Notes under the pieces: generated by a model
What the model was told of the DNA's origin: nothing
The model's input: only the letters and a program-made list of their open reading frames with translations
The model's database searches: none
Part shown: piece after piece, positions 60,904 to 64,000 of the stretch
Layout of the letters: every line of letters starts with the position of its first letter
Numbering within the stretch: the first letter of the stretch is position 1
Source of the DNA: Bifidobacterium primatium
GTDB taxonomy: Bacteria > Actinomycetota > Actinomycetes > Actinomycetales > Bifidobacteriaceae
Assembly (NCBI RefSeq): GCF_002802875.1
Contig: NZ_PEBI01000005.1
Coordinates: 124,001 to 188,000 of the forward strand
Direction: 5' to 3'
DNA length: 64,000 bases
Made by a program: the position numbers and the translations under genes

Positions 60904-61120
60904 GACATCTCCCTTCCGCACTGCGACTCAACGTATCTCAACCATCTATTGTCAGCCATGCAGACGCGGCGGCCGCACACGCGCGACGCACCGCAACACC
61001 GCAAATCCGGCGATGTATCGCCCGTCATAACTAACCGATATAGGCTATACCCTTCCCCGCCCAGCGAAGCCACCGCCGACCGCATATTCTTGAAAGTCGG
61101 AAACGTCAGGGGGACTCATC

Positions 61121-62104
61121 ATGTCATTGGTTTTCGACCGTCATCGTCGGCTGCGCACCAGCGCGGCGATACGCGGTCTGGTACGCGAGACGACCGTCAC
61201 GAAGAACGACCTCATCATGCCGGTGTTCGTCGATGCGACGATCGACGGCGTCGCGCCGATTCCGTCGATGCCCGGCATCAACCGCTACGGCCTTGATGCG
61301 CTGCCTGACGAGATCAGGGCCATCGCCGACCTGGGCATCACATCGGTCATCGTGTTCGGCATTCCAGACCATAAGGACGACGTCGGGTCCGACGCATGGA
61401 ACGACGACGGCATCGTACAATGCGGCATCCGCGTCATCAAGGCCACCTGCCCCGACCTGGTGGTGATCGCCGACGACTGCATGTGCGAATACACGTCCAC
61501 CGGCCATTGCGGCATCGTGCGTGACGGCGAGGTCGTCAACGACGAATCGTTGGAATACATCGTTCGTATCGCCGTCAGTCAGGCGAAGGCGGGGGCCGAT
61601 ATCATCGCCCCGTCAAATGCCATGGACGGTTATGTCGCGTCGATTCGCCAAGGCCTTGACAAAGCCGGATACATCAACGTTCCAATCATGTCGTATTCGG
61701 TTAAATATGCATCGAGTTTCTACGGACCATTCCGCGACGCCGCCGATGGGGCGCCGCAGTTCGGCGACCGCAGCGGCTACCAGATGGATCCCGCGAACCG
61801 GTTTGAGGCCCTGCGCGAGGCGGCCAGCGACGAGCGCGAGGGCGCCGATTTCCTGATGGTCAAGCCGGCGATGGCATTCCTCGACATCGTGCGCGACATC
61901 CGCAACGCCAGCAATCTGCCGTTGGTCGCCTACAACGTCTCGGGCGAATACGCCATGGTCAAGGCGGCCGCGGCGAACGGCTGGATCGACGAGGCGCGCA
62001 TCGTGAAGGAGACGCTGACCGGCATCAAACGCGCCGGCGCCGACCTCATTATCACGTACTTCGCCAAGGACGTGGCCGCACGCATCGACCGCGGCGAATG
62101 GTGA
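61121..62104 (+). CDS. hemB: Porphobilinogen synthase (ALA dehydratase)
   Basis: 327-aa enzyme condensing two 5-aminolevulinates. The zinc-type cysteine cluster is present (DDCMCEYTSTGHCG, about 122-135), with the Schiff-base lysines in MSYSVKYASSFYGPFRDAA and FLMVKPAMAFLD. The start follows AGGGGGA. It leads hemB-hemD on the plus strand and is divergent from SUMT. Genes for 5-aminolevulinate synthesis (hemA, hemL) and for late heme steps are not in the window. Confidence 0.96.
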   Translation: MSLVFDRHRRLRTSAAIRGLVRETTVTKNDLIMPVFVDATIDGVAPIPSMPGINRYGLDALPDEIRAIADLGITSVIVFGIPDHKDDVGSDAWNDDGIVQCGIRVIKATCPDLVVIADDCMCEYTSTGHCGIVRDGEVVNDESLEYIVRIAVSQAKAGADIIAPSNAMDGYVASIRQGLDKAGYINVPIMSYSVKYASSFYGPFRDAADGAPQFGDRSGYQMDPANRFEALREAASDEREGADFLMVKPAMAFLDIVRDIRNASNLPLVAYNVSGEYAMVKAAAANGWIDEARIVKETLTGIKRAGADLIITYFAKDVAARIDRGEW

Positions 62105-62173
62105 CGCCGACGACACATACGGCAACGCACGACATACGGCAATGAGAGAATTGCCACCGGCAAGGAGGATGAC

Positions 62174-62896
62174 ATGACCGTGCTGATCACGTATCCGCAG
62201 GACCACATCGACGAGGCGCTGCGTCGGCGGCTCGACGATGCCGCTCGCCCTGCCGGAGGCGTCGTGTACTGCCCGCTGCGCAAGCTGCACGCCACCGTGC
62301 CGAACGAATCCGACCTGCGCACGATCGCGAGCAGCGATTATCTGATCATCACGAGCAATTTCGCGCTTGCGCTGTATCTGGAGCATTACCGGCATCTCAA
62401 CTGGCTGGCCACGGTGGTGGTGCTGAGCCGCAAGATGGCGACGCAGGCCGAACGATACGGCCTGCCGCATGTATTGACGCCCGACGAGGAGAACCAGCGG
62501 GGGCTGGCGCGTCTGCTGGTTACGCTGCCGCGCGCCCGCATGGCGATGCTCGGCGGCGACCTGCGCGTGCCGCACGACCATATCCCCGAGGAAATCCCGC
62601 GGATTCGCATCTACGAGAATATGTGGAACGATGAGTTGGAGCAGTCGGCGGTCGCGACGATTGCTGCCGGCGCCGGCGCGGACCGTCCCATCGACCGCAT
62701 TCTGGTGACGAGCCCGTCGTCGTATCGACGGCTGCGGGCGATCATCGAAAAAAAACCCGATTCCTTTGCACCGACCCCTACGTATTACGCGTTGGGCCCG
62801 AGTACGGCGGATATCATCCGCGAAGACGGCGGCAGCGTTATCGTGCCCGAATCGAATGATGTGCTGAGGCGGGCGATAGAGCTTATTATGCGGTAG
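62174..62896 (+). CDS. hemD: Uroporphyrinogen-III synthase-like protein
   Basis: 240-aa protein. Sequence similarity in the HemD family is low, but the C-terminal half fits: RILVTSPSSYRRLRAIIEKK, YYALGPSTADIIREDGGSVI and VPESNDVLRRAIELIM. The N-terminal half begins TVLITYPQDHIDEALRRRLD. Position 70 nt after hemB and the need for this step between hemC and SUMT support the call. AAGGAGG stands 5 nt before the ATG. Confidence 0.82.
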   Translation: MTVLITYPQDHIDEALRRRLDDAARPAGGVVYCPLRKLHATVPNESDLRTIASSDYLIITSNFALALYLEHYRHLNWLATVVVLSRKMATQAERYGLPHVLTPDEENQRGLARLLVTLPRARMAMLGGDLRVPHDHIPEEIPRIRIYENMWNDELEQSAVATIAAGAGADRPIDRILVTSPSSYRRLRAIIEKKPDSFAPTPTYYALGPSTADIIREDGGSVIVPESNDVLRRAIELIMR

Positions 62897-62901
62897 CCCC
62901 T

Positions 62902-62969
62902 TGTGCACGAATCGTCAGATACCGGCCGCGAAAACCTTTTTTCGCGTGGCATCTGACGATTCGTGCACA
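62902..62969. terminator. Nested hairpin between convergent hemD and a small gene
   Basis: Perfect 19-nt outer arms TGTGCACGAATCGTCAGAT (62902-62920) and ATCTGACGATTCGTGCACA (62951-62969) around an inner stem CGCGAAAA / TTTTCGCG (62927-62946). The arm sequence recurs in the intergenic region after rlmH. Likely two-way terminator. Confidence 0.85.
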
Positions 62970-62983
62970 GGGAGAAACGGAAT

Positions 62984-63319
62984 TTACAGCATTCCCCACG
63001 AACGCGCGTATTCCACGCGCACGGCGAAATCATTATCGGTGAATCCCGCGTCGTACAGCTGCTGTTCGAGCTGCTCGAACGCGGCGCCGTCGCGTTCCGC
63101 ACGCAGGCCCTTCCACGAGAGCGCCAGCTGCCAGTCGCCATCCTCGTCGGCGGGGCTCAGTTCGCGCAATTTCGCCAATACGCGCTGCGCGATCTTCGCA
63201 CGGTCGATACGCTCCTGCAAGTCGTTCGTCGCGTCGTCAATGCTCAGTCCCGTGCTGCGAAACGGCCTGCCGGTAAACGGAATATCGACGATGACGTGCC
63301 AGACGACCGGTAGATTCAT
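62984..63319 (-). CDS. Hypothetical protein, 111 aa
   Basis: Small soluble protein beginning MNLPVVWHVIVDIPFTGRPF and containing a helical, charged middle (DLQERIDRAKIAQRVLAKLR) and QLYDAGFTDNDFAVRVEYA. No domain is recognised. AAGGAG stands 6 nt before the ATG at 63319; an in-frame start 27 nt upstream lacks an RBS. Flanked by two palindromic terminators. It follows the YeiH-type gene on the same strand, but a hairpin lies between them. Confidence 0.75.
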   Translation of the reverse strand: MNLPVVWHVIVDIPFTGRPFRSTGLSIDDATNDLQERIDRAKIAQRVLAKLRELSPADEDGDWQLALSWKGLRAERDGAAFEQLEQQLYDAGFTDNDFAVRVEYARSWGML

Positions 63320-63346
63320 GGGATTCTCCTTAATAAAAAATATCAA

Positions 63347-63414
63347 GCCTCACAACTCGGGTTTTTGATGCGATATGAGCGTTCACACCGCGATACAAAC
63401 CCGAGTTGTGAGGC
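63347..63414. terminator. Hairpin with perfect 18-nt arms after the YeiH-type gene
   Basis: GCCTCACAACTCGGGTTT (63347-63364) and AAACCCGAGTTGTGAGGC (63397-63414) around a 32-nt centre. On the minus strand it is followed by TTGATATTTTTT. Shares CACAACTCG with the repeat at 30308-30435. Confidence 0.85.
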
Positions 63415-63422
63415 CGGCAAAA

Positions 63423-64000
63423 TCAGGCGACCGGAATATTGGCCCAGAAGCCGGGCAGCAGCACGGCCGAGAGCACGAATCCGAGGATGATGTTGACGAC
63501 GGCGCCGATGCTGAATGCGGCGATGGGCTTCCATCCGAGCGACGACAGCTGCTTGAATCGAGTCGTCAGGCCGATGGAGAGGAACGTGAACGTGAAGGCC
63601 CACGTACGCAGCTCCTTGACCGGCGTGATCAGGTCGCTGGTGATGCCCGCCGAGGCCGAGGCGCCGGCGGTGGCAATCACGATGGTCAGGAAGATCGACG
63701 CCACGAAGAATCCGATGACGAACTTCGGGAAGCGGTGCCAGATCTGCGCCACATCGAGCTTCTGCTTCGGCAGCTTGGAAATGTCCTTGCCGGCGGCCTT
63801 GGCCTCGGCCACGCGGTCCTGACGATCCCAGTAGGTGATGGCCACGAACGCGAGGATGAGGCACCACACGCCGATGAAGATGTCGCGGCCGACGACCTTC
63901 ATGAGGGTGAACGCCGCGATGCCCTGATCGCCGAAGCTGGCGGCGGCGGTGATGCCGGCCGCGTCGGCGAATTCGGAGGTGCCGACCCAGGCGCCGGCCA
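63423..64000 (-). CDS. YeiH-family putative sulfate exporter, 5' end missing
   Basis: C-terminal 192 residues of an integral membrane protein; the gene continues beyond the right edge. The visible part starts ...AGAWVGTSEFADAAGITAAA and contains SFGDQGIAAFTLMKVVGRDI, WHRFPKFVIGFFVASIFLTI, ITPVKELRTWAFTFTFLSIG and a terminal helix. These are features of the YeiH/UPF0324 family, annotated as putative sulfate exporters; transport has hardly been tested. A hydrophilic loop (EAKAAGKDISKLPKQKLD) lies between helices. An internal Met at 63902 is not the start. Confidence 0.85.
   Translation of the reverse strand, partial: AGAWVGTSEFADAAGITAAASFGDQGIAAFTLMKVVGRDIFIGVWCLILAFVAITYWDRQDRVAEAKAAGKDISKLPKQKLDVAQIWHRFPKFVIGFFVASIFLTIVIATAGASASAGITSDLITPVKELRTWAFTFTFLSIGLTTRFKQLSSLGWKPIAAFSIGAVVNIILGFVLSAVLLPGFWANIPVA

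Noticed and set aside
62984-63346. Longer start of the small hypothetical gene at 63346
   Set aside because: AAGGAG is correctly spaced only for the ATG at 63319.

Overview
The window reads as a chromosomal segment of a Bifidobacterium (Actinobacteria). The evidence is high G+C coding sequence, a dnaK-grpE-dnaJ-hspR operon with a HAIR operator, sortase-dependent pilins led by a poly-G tract, a GH127 beta-L-arabinofuranosidase, a type I pullulanase, and several genes whose start codon lies 6-8 nt after a TANNNT hexamer (leaderless promoters). The species cannot be fixed from the sequence alone. I see no rRNA, tRNA, intact IS element or CRISPR array.

Layout. 0-7 kb: pilus genes on the minus strand (large tip/minor pilin with a G10 tract in its 5' coding region, then the major pilin) and a small HTH protein; no sortase is inside the window. 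7-16 kb: housekeeping and catabolic genes (ilvA, tadA, upp, rlmH, a glycerophosphodiesterase, sdaA, a LacI regulator). 16-21 kb: an arabinofuranoside locus (GH127 enzyme, GPH symporter, divergent AraC regulator). 21-25 kb: heat-shock operon. 25-32 kb: surface alkaline phosphatase, pullulanase, flavin monooxygenase. 32-54 kb: nickel and urea metabolism, with an ECF nickel transporter (cbiMQO type), urease accessory genes ureEFGD (plus strand), structural genes ureAB-ureC (minus strand) and the urea ABC transporter urtABCDE (minus strand). 54-58 kb: a cation-coupled solute symporter and a GH13 alpha-glucosidase. 58-63 kb: tetrapyrrole genes for siroheme (hemC, precorrin-2 dehydrogenase, SUMT, hemB, hemD). 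63-64 kb: a small hypothetical gene and a truncated YeiH-type membrane protein.

The urea block works as a unit. UrtABCDE imports urea, CbiMQO imports nickel, UreEFGD loads nickel, and UreAB/UreC hydrolyses urea to ammonia. Between urtE and ureAB sits an 8-kb mosaic defence island (about 41.0-49.0 kb). It holds an AT-richer pair made of an m5C methyltransferase overlapping an OLD-like ATPase/TOPRIM gene, a GC-rich type II restriction-modification pair (HTH-fused m5C methyltransferase plus an MvaI/BcnI-like endonuclease), a DUF4143 ATPase, and a five-unit 23-bp tandem repeat. The methyltransferase/OLD-like pair is my best candidate for an undescribed system.

The window is also rich in extragenic palindromes. 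Several share one design: perfect or near-perfect 11-21-nt outer arms around an inner sequence. A separate 50-bp double-hairpin repeat family has four copies.
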